Virus record (IMG/VR): IMGVR_UViG_3300030329_002446
Location: 1-36,526 of that record
Reading direction: 5' to 3' (one strand)
Source of the DNA: a virus
Length of the DNA stretch: 36,526 nt
How positions within the stretch are numbered: the first letter of the stretch is position 1; every line of letters begins with the position of its first letter. Below, in pieces: positions 20,339 to 30,649 of the stretch. A program made the position numbers and the translations under genes. The notes under the pieces were generated by a model. The model was given only the letters and a program-made list of their open reading frames with translations. It was not told where the DNA came from and searched no databases.

Positions 20339-20475
20339 CTACCCTGTCCTCTATATGCTTTACGGTATCTTTTCTTGCTACCTTTGATACCAAATTTAGA
20401 ACCTCTACCATTACCTATAGAAGTCTTTTTTGGGCCTCTTTTCTGTGAACCTGTTGCTACTGTAGGGAATTTCAT
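20335..20475 (-). CDS. Small basic Gly/Lys/Arg-rich protein (46 aa)
   Basis: Encodes MKFPTVATGSQKRGPKKTSI then a run rich in Gly, Lys and Arg ending AYRGQGR. Very cationic and probably disordered, like small virion or nucleic-acid-binding phage proteins. It overlaps the stop of the upstream 215-residue gene by 4 bases and the next ATG by 4. Confidence 0.6.
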   Translation of the reverse strand: MKFPTVATGSQKRGPKKTSIGNGRGSKFGIKGSKKRYRKAYRGQGR

Positions 20476-21119
20476 TTAAGAAAGTCTATAAGTCTTTTTT
20501 CTGTGTCCATCAGAGCTTCAGCTCTACGTGTTCCAAATAATTTCAACCATTTTTCAAATAATTGCAATTCACCTTCTCTTTTTCTTAATTCATCAGCTTT
20601 CATAGAATATCTAGATACCATATCATCATGGTCAACACCTTCTTTTTTAGCAGCATCAACAAATTTTTGAGCACTTTTCTTAGCTGATTTTGTTAGTCCT
20701 TGAGCAACTCCTATATCATCTAACACTTCTCTTTTTTTAAGACCCTCTATCAACCTCGCTCCCTGACCAGGCCCTACTGTTCCCATTACTAAACTTAATA
20801 AATCTTCTTGAGTAACTGGCTCTGTAGGTTGACCGAAGATATTCTTACCAGCAGGATAAAGAACTTCTGGTTCTCGATTTAAATACTCTTCAAACGGCAT
20901 TTCCCCCCTTAGTCCTTTCATAGGCATACCGACAGAAATCCCTAAAAACGCTTTTAACGCTCTATTTAAGTTTTCGTTTGTTAATTTTCCAGTTGTAGAC
21001 AATGGTGGAATATCACCAGATGTCTGATATCTGCCTCCTGTAATTAATGACAGCAAGGTATTATTGTTTATCTCATTATCTATTTGACTATGAGCATATA
21101 AATTACTATTTCCATTCAT
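20472..21119 (-). CDS. Hypothetical virion-region protein (215 aa)
   Basis: Not recognised. The N-terminus is Asn/Thr-rich (NSNLYAHSQIDNEINNNTLL). A central part carries LSLVMGTVGPGQGARLIEGL, and the C-terminal 80 residues form charged helices (KSAKKSAQKFVDAAKKEGVD). It follows the 2130-residue gene with a 9-base gap and is probably an internal or minor virion component, judged from position only. Confidence 0.65.
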   Translation of the reverse strand: MNGNSNLYAHSQIDNEINNNTLLSLITGGRYQTSGDIPPLSTTGKLTNENLNRALKAFLGISVGMPMKGLRGEMPFEEYLNREPEVLYPAGKNIFGQPTEPVTQEDLLSLVMGTVGPGQGARLIEGLKKREVLDDIGVAQGLTKSAKKSAQKFVDAAKKEGVDHDDMVSRYSMKADELRKREGELQLFEKWLKLFGTRRAEALMDTEKRLIDFLK

Positions 21120-21128
21120 AATTAAATC

Positions 21129-24100
21129 CTATCTTGATGGCCCAGGAAATGGGTCTAAGTCGTATTTTGAGCCATACTTGCTAATTGCAGCATTCCAAGC
21201 TCTTAGTTGTTTGGTATATTCATTTTCAATATACATCTCATCTTTTCTTGATTTAGGGTCAAGTTTAGACATATATATTTCATATCTTGTTTTAGCTCCT
21301 GTTGTTCTTTTTCTCCATGAACTTGGTATAGGTCTTTGAGCTGAAACAACAGTCTTTAAATTTGTTCTTGCAAGTTTCTTTGCCTTATGTGGAATTTTCT
21401 TTAAAGATGGGTCTTTATTAATCTCATGCTGAGCAATATAATTTCTAGCAGCGTAATACACACGAGCTTTTTCTTCTTCATTATCTGACCAAAATACCTC
21501 TTTAACCGCTCTGTAATATGGGCTCTTAGTTGTTAAGGTAGATAACTCACCTCCAAGAAAAGGCTTATCTCTAAAGTATACATCAGTAAACTGTCTTTGT
21601 CTACGTCTTGAATCATTCAACGATTTTTTCAATGGTCTATTTGATTTTTCCCATAGCTTTATCAACCTATTAAATAATACAACATTCTCAGAAGCTAAAT
21701 CTTTTAATGATTGGTCTATAAATTTCTTTCCAGTAAGAGTTGCGAATAAATTTTTAACCAACGACTCAACCGTTCTGTAAACAGCTGGTTTATACGATTC
21801 AACTACGTTACCATAGTCATCAAAAGCATTACTAAAAGACGCAAGTCCTTCAGCTTTTAAAGCTAACTCAAAATATTTATCACCACTTGCTTTGAATTGA
21901 TTTCTTTGTTCTTCATTAAACGCTGCGTAGTGAGCATGAAATATAGCAGCCCCACTTATAGGTAATAAACTAGCATATCTAACAAGAGGAACAGGATTTC
22001 CATCGGCTACCAATGGTTTAATAACAGAGTTAGCTACATTTTCTGTCATTCTATAAGCAACCCTATAAAACAATGTAAGTGGTTTTGACCAATTCTTACC
22101 CATCCATTGAGGAACAAATGGTAAACTTGGGCCACCTTGAGTTATTAAATGAGCCATTTGTTGAGCTCTTTGAATATAATCAGGTCTTTCAGATAATCTG
22201 TGACTACCTAGTTTTTTCATAAAAGCTATCTCAGCGTCAGTAAACTTAAACACATCTGTTAAAGTACGCATAGATGTATTTTCTGATACACCACGATTCA
22301 TAATATTTTTGATTCCATTAAGATTGTCAATATGAGTTCTTAATGCAGGTTCTCCTATTGATGTACTAATAATACGGTTCATAACCTCTGTAATTCTCAT
22401 CATACCTGGATTGTATTTAGAATAAACAATACGACCAGTCATAAGTTCATGGACACCTGCTTCTTTACCACCGATTCTACCTGTTAAAGTAGACATCGCT
22501 TTTCTATCAGCTAAGGCATTATACATTCCATTAGCAGCGAGTCTAAATCCAAATACTGTAGCATTACTTTGTTGGCCTAATAGGAAGTTCTTATATCCTG
22601 AAAATGGAGAAGATAATCCTATTTGGGCGGTGGTCATCGTTAAGTTTCTTATAGCGCTATCATACCATTTATTCTTTTGGACAGCATTAAGTTGTAAGGC
22701 CAATGACTCATGAGCCCATCCAGCAAATGACTCATCAGTTTCAAGAGCTAACCTATCCCTTTCTTTTAAAATCTTTTCGCTCTCAGCTCCTCCCTTACCA
22801 AAGAACTGAAATGTTGGAGCAATATGAGCAACCTTTTGACCATATCTTGAAATAATCTTATCAAAACTTCTTTCATATACATTAATCACTTTACCAACAG
22901 ATTTACGTTCTCCCCTAGCGTCTATAACAGTAGATTTCTTTGATACAGGATTACCATTGATATCTTTAAATCCTTTTAAGCTTATAATTTTATTTGTATT
23001 TGCTTCTAAAGCAATGATAGGAGGAAGATTGGCAATCCTAGTATACTGAGTTCCAAAAACACCAGCCTGGTCTCTCCAAAACTTATCAACATTATTTAAA
23101 TATCTTTTCGCAGCTTCTAATTTCTCCAATGGAGTTGCTTTCAAATTCTTAAACTGAGGGTCTGTTGAAGCAACAACCCAAGCCATTCCTTCTCTGAACT
23201 GCTTATTAAAAGCCATCATCTCTCTAAACTCATCTGTAATAATACGAGAAAGAAAATTTTTCTCTATATGGTGATTAAATTTACCAGACTCTCCATCTTT
23301 ATTGTGAACCTTAACATATTTATCGGACGCTGATTTAAAGTTTTTATTCTCTACTGTACCCTTGCCCAACATAATTGTTTTAACAGTATTTCTATCTTTC
23401 CATTCAAATACATATCTATTATTACCTTCTATGTACCATCCTCCGTCAAATTTTCCAGTATCTTTATTTAACTTCCTTAAACTTTTAACATATTCAAAAG
23501 GAAATGCATCAGTTTCTACATTAACAACTTTACCATCTACCATCTTTGCTGTTTCAGCGTTTTTAGGACGAGTTAAATTTCCATTACTATCTAAAAACTC
23601 TATTCCCTCAACCAATCTAATTGCATCATATGCATTTGCAAGTTCTATACGTTTTCCATTTCTATCATACGCTTCAAACAATGGCTCATATTTAGCATTT
23701 CTTGTAGCCGCATTACGAACTTCAACACCACTCGGTATAAGATATTCTGCAAGAACTTTATTTCGAAAAGCTGTGTATGTCTTAATAATTTCCTCATTAG
23801 GAAGCTTATCCATTAGTTTAGGATTATACCAATCACTATACTTTTTATCTATAATAGTAGAAATATTATCAAATTGTTTTGTAGTAAGATTAAATCCTTC
23901 CTTTAGACTTATCTTAAATTGGGAAAAATCACCAGTAATCAACTGTCTTGTTAATTCATGGTTTATCATATTTCTTCCCCACATACTAGCAATACGTGAC
24001 CTTGCCATTTGTAAAGTTGTATATACAGGTAGAGCAGCTTTAGCAGCTCCCATCTTAAACCTTTGCCACTTAGATTTTGTGTTACTCGCCATACTTACTG

Positions 24101-27100
24101 GGGGCACCATAGATGACATTTTATCTTGATATACTTTCGTATTACCTTCATTACTCAATAAAGCAGTTGCAACTTGAGCTTCTTCAAAGGTCATATTTTT
24201 TGACGAGCCACGACTTTCAGGAAACCATTCACTTAATAAATATTTATATTCTTCATCAGGTATACCCTGTTCTCTCTGTGCTTTCTTTAATGCACCTCTT
24301 TGTTGTTCAAATAATCTTTTTTCTGGGCCTTCTAGATTAGATATTTTACGAGATAGATTTGTAATAATACTTTCAACAGATTCGGAATTTATCCAATAAT
24401 CATTTGCAAATCTTTCAGCTTCTTCTCTTGTTTTGAACGTAGCAACTTTACCATCTTTCATTCCTCTTCGAGTTATGGTTGTTATCTTACTTCCTTTTCT
24501 AGAATCCCACTTAAAATTAACCGCCCAAGGAGCGTCATTTTGAGGGTTAAGTTCAGGATATGAATCATATATCTCTTTATCAATAAGAGCTTTTCTATCC
24601 ATTTTATTCATATCAGGCCAATTCTCAACTCTAGCTCCTTGAAATTGACTAAATTCTTGTCTTTCTTTTTCTCTTTTAACCTGCAAAGATTCTGCTATTG
24701 ACTCCATCTTTTCACGCTGATATCTTTGAATTAATTCAGGAGTAGCTTCTCCTTCAGGAAAAGCTTTTTCACCTGACTTAACCATCTTTCCTTCTGTTTC
24801 TGAATATCTTGCAGGTAATTCTATCTTTTTTAATCTAGATGGAGCATAGAAAAAATATTCTTTTTCTTTTGTAACAGGAATTTTATCAAAAACAATTCGA
24901 TTATACCTACCTCCACGCTTAAATCCATCCCATAATTCTTTAACTGAGCCTTTATATCCAGATTTAACAGCATCTTCATGTACTCTTTTAAAATCAGCAG
25001 TCATCCAAGGATTTTTTGTCTTAGCTCCATAATAACTAGCTACATTTTCTTCCCAACTTCTTTGATAAAAAGAAACGTCGCTAGCTGTATTTCTAAAATT
25101 CTCCGCAGCTGTATTACCCATTACATCCTTTGATTGGATTGCAAATTTACCCTTACCTTTAGTATATGTATATTTTCTTGTATCCTTAAATCCTGTTTCT
25201 TTTACAGATTGAGATAGTTCAGATGAACTTGGGCCTCTTGTAGATGTTTCTTCTACAATTACACTTTTTAATTCCTTAGCTCCTCCCCTTGGGGTATCTG
25301 TGAATAATTCTTTAAATATTGGATTCTTTGGATTATACCGACTTACTGGTTCTCTTCCTATATACTCTGTTCTAATAATAGGATTTTCTGATAACTCTTT
25401 AAATCTAGGATTATTTTCAGCATATTCAAGTAATGGTCTATCAGCCTCATTAGCTTTTACAATCGCTTCGTATACTTTTTTAGGTATCTTTCCACCTATA
25501 GCAACCCTAGCAGTTCTTGAGCCTCCGTGAGTCTTAATTTCAAATACAGGTATATCTCTAAAATAGTTACCATATTTTTTAGGTTCTCTTTTCATCCATT
25601 CTGGCATAATAATGTCTTTTTTATTTCTAAATTGGCCTAATTGTCCAATATATTTACCTACACCAGCTTTAGTATAGTCTAATTTACCAAGAGTAGAATC
25701 ATATTTAGGTATTTTTACAATCTCTCCAACTTCAAAATTTCCAGCAGGTTGAACTACAAAATCGCCCTTATCAACTGAAACCTCTTGACGAGCCTGCTCT
25801 AACTTTAATTCAGCATCACGCAATCTTCCTTCAGCTGATGTTATATCTTTATTATATTTATTTTTTAAATAATTTGGATTAATTTTACCTTCTGAGAGTT
25901 GCTGTTTGTAGGTTTCTTTTAAATTTACAATATCATTTTGCAACCTAGAAACTCTTCCACTCCAATGATTAACATCTGCAAGTCCAGTAGTTCTTTCAAA
26001 TGGAGTTTTGATAGTTTCGGTTACAGAAGATTGAGGAAGTTCGTAAACCTCTTTATCTCTTGAAGAGACCATAGCGTCTCTCATAATATTTTCTTGAGCT
26101 TTTAATCTAGTTAATTCAACTTTTTCTTCTGGAGTCAGATTTTTCCCAGTAATACGTTCTCTTAGTGGAGATATATTTTTACTAAACTTCTTATTTATAT
26201 TTCTCATAACATCTGGTCTAGAATCCCCTGTCACAGCAAATACCTCACCAGTATCTAATTCTTGAACCAAACCTCTATGTTTTTCTGTTTTTCCTTCAAC
26301 AGGAGCTTCAACTCGTATCAGCTGAACCTTTCTATCTGGATTTCTTCTATCTGAATAAGTAGGATATTTCAAAGCTTCTTTTAGTGAAGCGGTGATGACA
26401 TTATCCATACCTTTAGTATCCATAACAGAATTAAGTCTAGCTTCTGAAAGTTTTGGGTTAGCAAGTCTAAGAGCAGTTCCAATCTTTTCTTTTAAATGTA
26501 ATTTCCCAAGTCCTTGCCTTGCGTAGTGAAATCCTACTAAAGACGCTCCATGAATTAGTCTTTCTTCAAGAGACATATCAGTTTGACCAAGGTCTGAATA
26601 CATACCAGCTCCAAGCAGAGCCCCAGGCTCTACTCCATATTTAACACCCTTAGAAGCATATCCTAACATAGTTGGAAGACCAGCGACAGAGAATACAACA
26701 CTCGAAGCTGTATCCATTCCTAATTGCTCAAGTCTACCTTCTAATTTATCATATGGAAGTTTGGTTTGTCCGTACAAGGCAAATGTACCAACGTTGTTGG
26801 CAAAAAGATTTAAGGCTCTTGCGTGTTTTGGATTCTTTTCAGCGAGTTTTAATATTCTTTCACGGTATGGAGCTATTCTACCAAGTATACCAGTACCGCT
26901 TAATTGACCAATTTGTTTAGACACTATAGCGCTTGCAAATATCTCATCATTTTTTCTTGCAAAATGGCCCGCCCTATCCATGATTTTATCAGCTAAATCA
27001 GTTCTTCCACGCTTCTTAGCTGCTTTAGCAAGTTTAATTAATTTTGAAAATTGATTATATTTTCTTACAACATTAGCTCCACCAGCAGCAACTCCAACTC

Positions 27101-27521
27101 CACCAGTTAAGAAAGAGAATGGTAACATACCAGCTACAGCTCCACCTAATCCCCCAAGAGCCTCAGCCCATAATTCAGAAGATTCATCAGCGGGGGTATA
27201 TTGGGACTCCATTGTTCCAAAGTGAGGAACTGCTGATAATTTAGCACTGTCCCAAAATCTCTGCCAAAATGTAGCATCTCTATATGCTCTATCTGGCTCC
27301 ATACTACCTATCTCATTAGAATTTCTTTCAGCTCTATCATAATCAGTTTCTGCAAATCCAACATCAATACCAGGTAATCCTTGAGTTGTATCTATTTTAT
27401 TAGCAACAGCATCTACCCACAGACCGTGTACTTCTTCTTGTGAAGGTTGATTATAGGCATCGACTGAGAATCGATATCCATTATATTCTATGTCATAACG
27501 ATATAATTGTTGTTGAGGCAT
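21129..27521 (-). CDS. Giant putative internal virion/DNA-ejection protein (2130 aa)
   Basis: The largest gene, about 17% of the window. A hydrophobic Gly/Ala-rich segment (121-150, GGLGGAVAGMLPFSFLTGGV) near the N-terminus and mixed helical, Lys/Arg-rich sequence through most of the length resemble giant internal virion proteins of podovirus-like phages, which form an ejection conduit, and polyvalent multidomain phage proteins. There are few cysteines and no signal peptide. No catalytic motif could be named: a lysozyme or transglycosylase signature was looked for and not identified. Its place at the end of the structural block beside coiled-coil proteins supports an ejection role; a multi-toxin polyprotein is a less likely alternative. 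Confidence 0.72.
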   Translation of the reverse strand: MPQQQLYRYDIEYNGYRFSVDAYNQPSQEEVHGLWVDAVANKIDTTQGLPGIDVGFAETDYDRAERNSNEIGSMEPDRAYRDATFWQRFWDSAKLSAVPHFGTMESQYTPADESSELWAEALGGLGGAVAGMLPFSFLTGGVGVAAGGANVVRKYNQFSKLIKLAKAAKKRGRTDLADKIMDRAGHFARKNDEIFASAIVSKQIGQLSGTGILGRIAPYRERILKLAEKNPKHARALNLFANNVGTFALYGQTKLPYDKLEGRLEQLGMDTASSVVFSVAGLPTMLGYASKGVKYGVEPGALLGAGMYSDLGQTDMSLEERLIHGASLVGFHYARQGLGKLHLKEKIGTALRLANPKLSEARLNSVMDTKGMDNVITASLKEALKYPTYSDRRNPDRKVQLIRVEAPVEGKTEKHRGLVQELDTGEVFAVTGDSRPDVMRNINKKFSKNISPLRERITGKNLTPEEKVELTRLKAQENIMRDAMVSSRDKEVYELPQSSVTETIKTPFERTTGLADVNHWSGRVSRLQNDIVNLKETYKQQLSEGKINPNYLKNKYNKDITSAEGRLRDAELKLEQARQEVSVDKGDFVVQPAGNFEVGEIVKIPKYDSTLGKLDYTKAGVGKYIGQLGQFRNKKDIIMPEWMKREPKKYGNYFRDIPVFEIKTHGGSRTARVAIGGKIPKKVYEAIVKANEADRPLLEYAENNPRFKELSENPIIRTEYIGREPVSRYNPKNPIFKELFTDTPRGGAKELKSVIVEETSTRGPSSSELSQSVKETGFKDTRKYTYTKGKGKFAIQSKDVMGNTAAENFRNTASDVSFYQRSWEENVASYYGAKTKNPWMTADFKRVHEDAVKSGYKGSVKELWDGFKRGGRYNRIVFDKIPVTKEKEYFFYAPSRLKKIELPARYSETEGKMVKSGEKAFPEGEATPELIQRYQREKMESIAESLQVKREKERQEFSQFQGARVENWPDMNKMDRKALIDKEIYDSYPELNPQNDAPWAVNFKWDSRKGSKITTITRRGMKDGKVATFKTREEAERFANDYWINSESVESIITNLSRKISNLEGPEKRLFEQQRGALKKAQREQGIPDEEYKYLLSEWFPESRGSSKNMTFEEAQVATALLSNEGNTKVYQDKMSSMVPPVSMASNTKSKWQRFKMGAAKAALPVYTTLQMARSRIASMWGRNMINHELTRQLITGDFSQFKISLKEGFNLTTKQFDNISTIIDKKYSDWYNPKLMDKLPNEEIIKTYTAFRNKVLAEYLIPSGVEVRNAATRNAKYEPLFEAYDRNGKRIELANAYDAIRLVEGIEFLDSNGNLTRPKNAETAKMVDGKVVNVETDAFPFEYVKSLRKLNKDTGKFDGGWYIEGNNRYVFEWKDRNTVKTIMLGKGTVENKNFKSASDKYVKVHNKDGESGKFNHHIEKNFLSRIITDEFREMMAFNKQFREGMAWVVASTDPQFKNLKATPLEKLEAAKRYLNNVDKFWRDQAGVFGTQYTRIANLPPIIALEANTNKIISLKGFKDINGNPVSKKSTVIDARGERKSVGKVINVYERSFDKIISRYGQKVAHIAPTFQFFGKGGAESEKILKERDRLALETDESFAGWAHESLALQLNAVQKNKWYDSAIRNLTMTTAQIGLSSPFSGYKNFLLGQQSNATVFGFRLAANGMYNALADRKAMSTLTGRIGGKEAGVHELMTGRIVYSKYNPGMMRITEVMNRIISTSIGEPALRTHIDNLNGIKNIMNRGVSENTSMRTLTDVFKFTDAEIAFMKKLGSHRLSERPDYIQRAQQMAHLITQGGPSLPFVPQWMGKNWSKPLTLFYRVAYRMTENVANSVIKPLVADGNPVPLVRYASLLPISGAAIFHAHYAAFNEEQRNQFKASGDKYFELALKAEGLASFSNAFDDYGNVVESYKPAVYRTVESLVKNLFATLTGKKFIDQSLKDLASENVVLFNRLIKLWEKSNRPLKKSLNDSRRRQRQFTDVYFRDKPFLGGELSTLTTKSPYYRAVKEVFWSDNEEEKARVYYAARNYIAQHEINKDPSLKKIPHKAKKLARTNLKTVVSAQRPIPSSWRKRTTGAKTRYEIYMSKLDPKSRKDEMYIENEYTKQLRAWNAAISKYGSKYDLDPFPGPSR

Positions 27522-27522
27522 A

Positions 27523-29019
27523 TTAGTCTACTACTTTTGTAACGCTATGTACTTTCATTATATTGCTAACCCTCCTATTAAACTCATCAACAATAGCATC
27601 ATCTCCTGGTTTTACATCATAAAGAGATTTACCAAATTTAGACATAAATTCTTTCCAATTATATGACTTTCCATTAACAATATATCTTATTTGGTCTACA
27701 GTTTTAGCCATACTTGGAGAATCAATAATAACATTATATTTTTTACCTGTTTTTATTTCTGTCACCTCATCTCCAGAATTTAAAGTAATTTTTGAATGCC
27801 TATTCTCACGGTTAGCCATACTAAACAATCCAGGCTTCTCAGGAGATTCATACGACATTCCTCTAGCAAGTAGATTATCGTCTAAAGTTCCCCAACTAAA
27901 TTTCAGTATAGCTGAATCTTTAGATAATGTACCCTGACCAGACTCAATCATTCTTCGAGCTATGTCTCCTGTAAATTTTTGAGGATATACTTTGTTTGTC
28001 TTTGGATTAATCAAAGATACGAAAGCTGTTTTTGGTAGAGATACATTTTCATCAGATATCTCATTAATAGGAACATATTTAGGTGGTGGTGTAGTTGTTG
28101 CTCCTGGTGTAGTTGTTGCTCCTGGTGTAGTTGTTGCTCCTGGAGGAGTTGTAGACGGAGGTTCACCAACAGACCATCTATATAAAGCATCATCATATGT
28201 CATATTAGGAGATTGATACTTCGTAGGAAAATGAGGTCTTGATAAATTTTCAAACGCCTTAAGGTCATTATTCGCAAGAATAGTTGAAGCTCCGTTAGTC
28301 CCAAATTCTTTTAACATAGAATTATAATTTTTAACTAGTTGCTCGTGCCTTGCTTGTATTGTCTTCTGTTTATTTGCACTTCTTGTAGCAGCTGCATTTG
28401 CCCAATTTCTAGCTCCCTCCCAATCGCCTTCATCAACTCTTTTTTGATACTCATTCGCATCATCTTGATTTATCCATCCATCTGTAGAAAGTTCATTAAT
28501 AAGATTGGTTGTATTTGTTTTTTGAACCTCCTCTGCCCAAGCGGCTCCTCTCAGTCTTAATTTATTATTAGCAAAAGCAACATCTTGAGATGTTTCAGCC
28601 ATTTCAGCTAATCTCTTAGCGTTCTCATAATCCTTTTGAATATCTCCTGTAGCCTCACTTAGTTGGTCAAATTCAGTTCTATATTCTTGACGAGACTTTG
28701 ACGCTTTTGATAATCCATCAAAAAGCTCAGCTCCTCCATCTACTCCAGAGAAAACCTTTTCTAATTTTGGTAATACAAAATGTTTATCTTCATCTGGCGT
28801 AGCCTGATAAACATCTATCATATTTTTAACTCCTTGATTAGCCAAAGAATCCGCTCTTGCCTGTTTTTTATCTTGAAAATCAGCAATAAGCATATCTCTA
28901 CGCATCTTACTATCAGCTAAAGAAAATAAGTTATCGCTTACACTCTTTACAGCTTCAGCCCAAGGGTCTCTATATCCATATCTTGATAAGTATTTTAAAT
29001 CATTTGTTATACTAGCCAT
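27523..29019 (-). CDS. Putative virion protein with coiled coils and Pro/Thr linker
   Basis: A 498-residue protein. The first 265 residues are helical and charged, with coiled-coil character (ADSKMRRDMLIADFQDKKQA). A linker of repeated TTTPGA-type units follows at about 290-315, then a mixed C-terminal domain (residues 320-498) with NSGDEVTEIKTGKKYNVIID. This rod-linker-domain layout suits an internal or tail-associated virion protein. Its stop lies one base before the giant gene's ATG, so expression is linked. Confidence 0.68.
   Translation of the reverse strand: MASITNDLKYLSRYGYRDPWAEAVKSVSDNLFSLADSKMRRDMLIADFQDKKQARADSLANQGVKNMIDVYQATPDEDKHFVLPKLEKVFSGVDGGAELFDGLSKASKSRQEYRTEFDQLSEATGDIQKDYENAKRLAEMAETSQDVAFANNKLRLRGAAWAEEVQKTNTTNLINELSTDGWINQDDANEYQKRVDEGDWEGARNWANAAATRSANKQKTIQARHEQLVKNYNSMLKEFGTNGASTILANNDLKAFENLSRPHFPTKYQSPNMTYDDALYRWSVGEPPSTTPPGATTTPGATTTPGATTTPPPKYVPINEISDENVSLPKTAFVSLINPKTNKVYPQKFTGDIARRMIESGQGTLSKDSAILKFSWGTLDDNLLARGMSYESPEKPGLFSMANRENRHSKITLNSGDEVTEIKTGKKYNVIIDSPSMAKTVDQIRYIVNGKSYNWKEFMSKFGKSLYDVKPGDDAIVDEFNRRVSNIMKVHSVTKVVD
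28091..28144 (-). repeat. Three tandem 18-bp repeats in the Pro/Thr linker
   Basis: The plus-strand unit GTAGTTGTTGCTCCTGGT occurs three times in a row at 28091, 28109 and 28127, the last copy differing in its final base. Each codes for six residues (PGATTT in rotation). The copies are nearly identical in DNA, so the array is recent and probably variable in copy number. Confidence 0.9.
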
Positions 29020-29022
29020 ATT

Positions 29023-29847
29023 TTATCCTACTGTTCCTTCTAATTCATCCCATTCTTGTTCAGTTATCCAATTACCTTGGTACCAATAATATGTATTTCC
29101 ATCTATTACTTGAGTTTCACCCTCTCTAAATCTCTGTTCAGTTGGGTCTCTTTCAGGAGCTCCACCAGCATAAATATCAGCTTGAGTTTGAAATCCTCCA
29201 CTTAACGCATTTTGAATGGTTTGTAATAATTGATTATACTTATTAGCCTCCGCTTGCTCTATTCCAGCAATCCTTTGAGTCAATGTATTAACCATACTTC
29301 TTCTTCTAGTATCATCCCTTCTTCCAACTAATTGTCCTCTACCTGAAGTCTGAGCCGCGATATTAGCCTGTTGAGCAGCATCCATTTCATATGCTCTTTG
29401 CTGACCTCCATAAGCTTCTATATTAGCTATTTGTTTTGATAAATTAAGTAAATTAGGAAGACCTTGGAATCTATTAGAATATTCATCTGGAACATTAAAT
29501 AGTTCAGCGTATTCAGATGGCTCTACTCCACCTGGACTATTAATAAACTGAAGTAATAAATTTCTTTGTTTTTCATTTAATACAGATATATTCTTAACAA
29601 AATTACCAACAGAATCTCCAGATATTCCTTCTATGTCTGGGCCGGGAGAAGCTGGCCCTCTTGGTTTTATTGTTCCCCTAGTATAATCGGTGGTTGCTTT
29701 TTGACTTGTAAGTCCAGCCATTCCTCCAAGAGTATCAGCTGACTGTGGTAATTTAGCGTCTACCCCAAGATAATTATTTACATTAGATATCATTGAAGAT
29801 GGTCTTGAATATAAATCGTTACTTAAAAAATCATCATATATAGCCAT
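29023..29847 (-). CDS. Hypothetical virion-region protein (274 aa)
   Basis: Not recognised. A Ser/Asn/Gly-rich N-terminus is followed by helical Gln/Ala-rich segments (YEMDAAQQANIAAQTSGRGQ) and a C-terminus with a tryptophan-containing piece (DGNTYYWYQGNWITEQEWDE). The composition resembles phage internal or tail-associated proteins. It is separated by only 3 bases from the next gene. Role inferred from neighbours only. Confidence 0.65.
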   Translation of the reverse strand: MAIYDDFLSNDLYSRPSSMISNVNNYLGVDAKLPQSADTLGGMAGLTSQKATTDYTRGTIKPRGPASPGPDIEGISGDSVGNFVKNISVLNEKQRNLLLQFINSPGGVEPSEYAELFNVPDEYSNRFQGLPNLLNLSKQIANIEAYGGQQRAYEMDAAQQANIAAQTSGRGQLVGRRDDTRRRSMVNTLTQRIAGIEQAEANKYNQLLQTIQNALSGGFQTQADIYAGGAPERDPTEQRFREGETQVIDGNTYYWYQGNWITEQEWDELEGTVG

Positions 29848-29868
29848 TATTTATTCCTATTCTTCTAT

Positions 29869-30639
29869 CTATTTTGGGAAATTTAATCTCATATAAGGAT
29901 TCTTTAAATAAGATGAATATTGATATGGACTTTGACTCATATCTATATCACCACCACTAGTCGCTCCCTGTCGAACTAAGCTTAATAAATCTCCATATCC
30001 TTTTTGTCGATATTCTTGCTGTCCAGCTAAAAATTGTTTAGATAAGTCTCCGGTTGCAATATTTGACACTTCATCTCCTACTCCAGTTGATAATTTACCA
30101 AATTGGTCTTTAAGAAACTGCATCTTTAATACATCTATTGGAACATTTATTCCTGTACTTAAAGCTGATGGAAGTATTCCTTCTCTTATAGAAGAGACGC
30201 TTTCATCAATATCTGAAACAGCTTCTTTTAAATTAGACATCCCATATTTTACTTTAGGTGCTAAGGCAGCTAGATTACTAATATCTTTTTGTTTACCTTT
30301 TTTTCTAAAGTAACTATACAATCCAGCTCCTAATCCAGCCAATAAAGCAGCGTGAGGAACTGCAAATCCAAGTAATGGAGAAGTCGCTCCTTTCATACCA
30401 AGCTTTTGTAAAATAGCTGTTCCCGCTATTCCACCAAGTTTAGCCTGTACATCAGTTCTCCCTCCATATGCTAATACATCTCCAATTTTAGCTCCTGATT
30501 GACGTATATAGTCTTTTATAGATTCTAAATCTTGATATTTATCTTGTACTCCACTTACCATTCCTTGTAAACCACGTTGACCCGCTAATTGAGTCAATCC
30601 TGTAGCGAATGTAAATGGGTTATATCCTCCGTTTGCCAT
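29869..30639 (-). CDS. Putative virion protein with a hydrophobic segment (256 aa)
   Basis: AAGGAGAATATT precedes the start. The protein has Gly/Gln-rich ends and one strongly hydrophobic stretch (102-125, LLGFAVPHAALLAGLGAGLY) followed by basic residues (YFRKKGKQK), like a membrane-inserting segment. Together with the giant protein's own hydrophobic segment this suggests part of a DNA-ejection apparatus crossing the inner membrane. No catalytic motif was seen. Confidence 0.65.
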   Translation of the reverse strand: MANGGYNPFTFATGLTQLAGQRGLQGMVSGVQDKYQDLESIKDYIRQSGAKIGDVLAYGGRTDVQAKLGGIAGTAILQKLGMKGATSPLLGFAVPHAALLAGLGAGLYSYFRKKGKQKDISNLAALAPKVKYGMSNLKEAVSDIDESVSSIREGILPSALSTGINVPIDVLKMQFLKDQFGKLSTGVGDEVSNIATGDLSKQFLAGQQEYRQKGYGDLLSLVRQGATSGGDIDMSQSPYQYSSYLKNPYMRLNFPK

Positions 30640-30649
30640 AATATTCTCC

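Noticed and set aside
23362-24129. 255-codon plus-strand open frame
   Set aside because: Antisense to the 2130-residue gene, Leu/Ser/Phe-rich as expected of a reverse-strand shadow, with no operon context.
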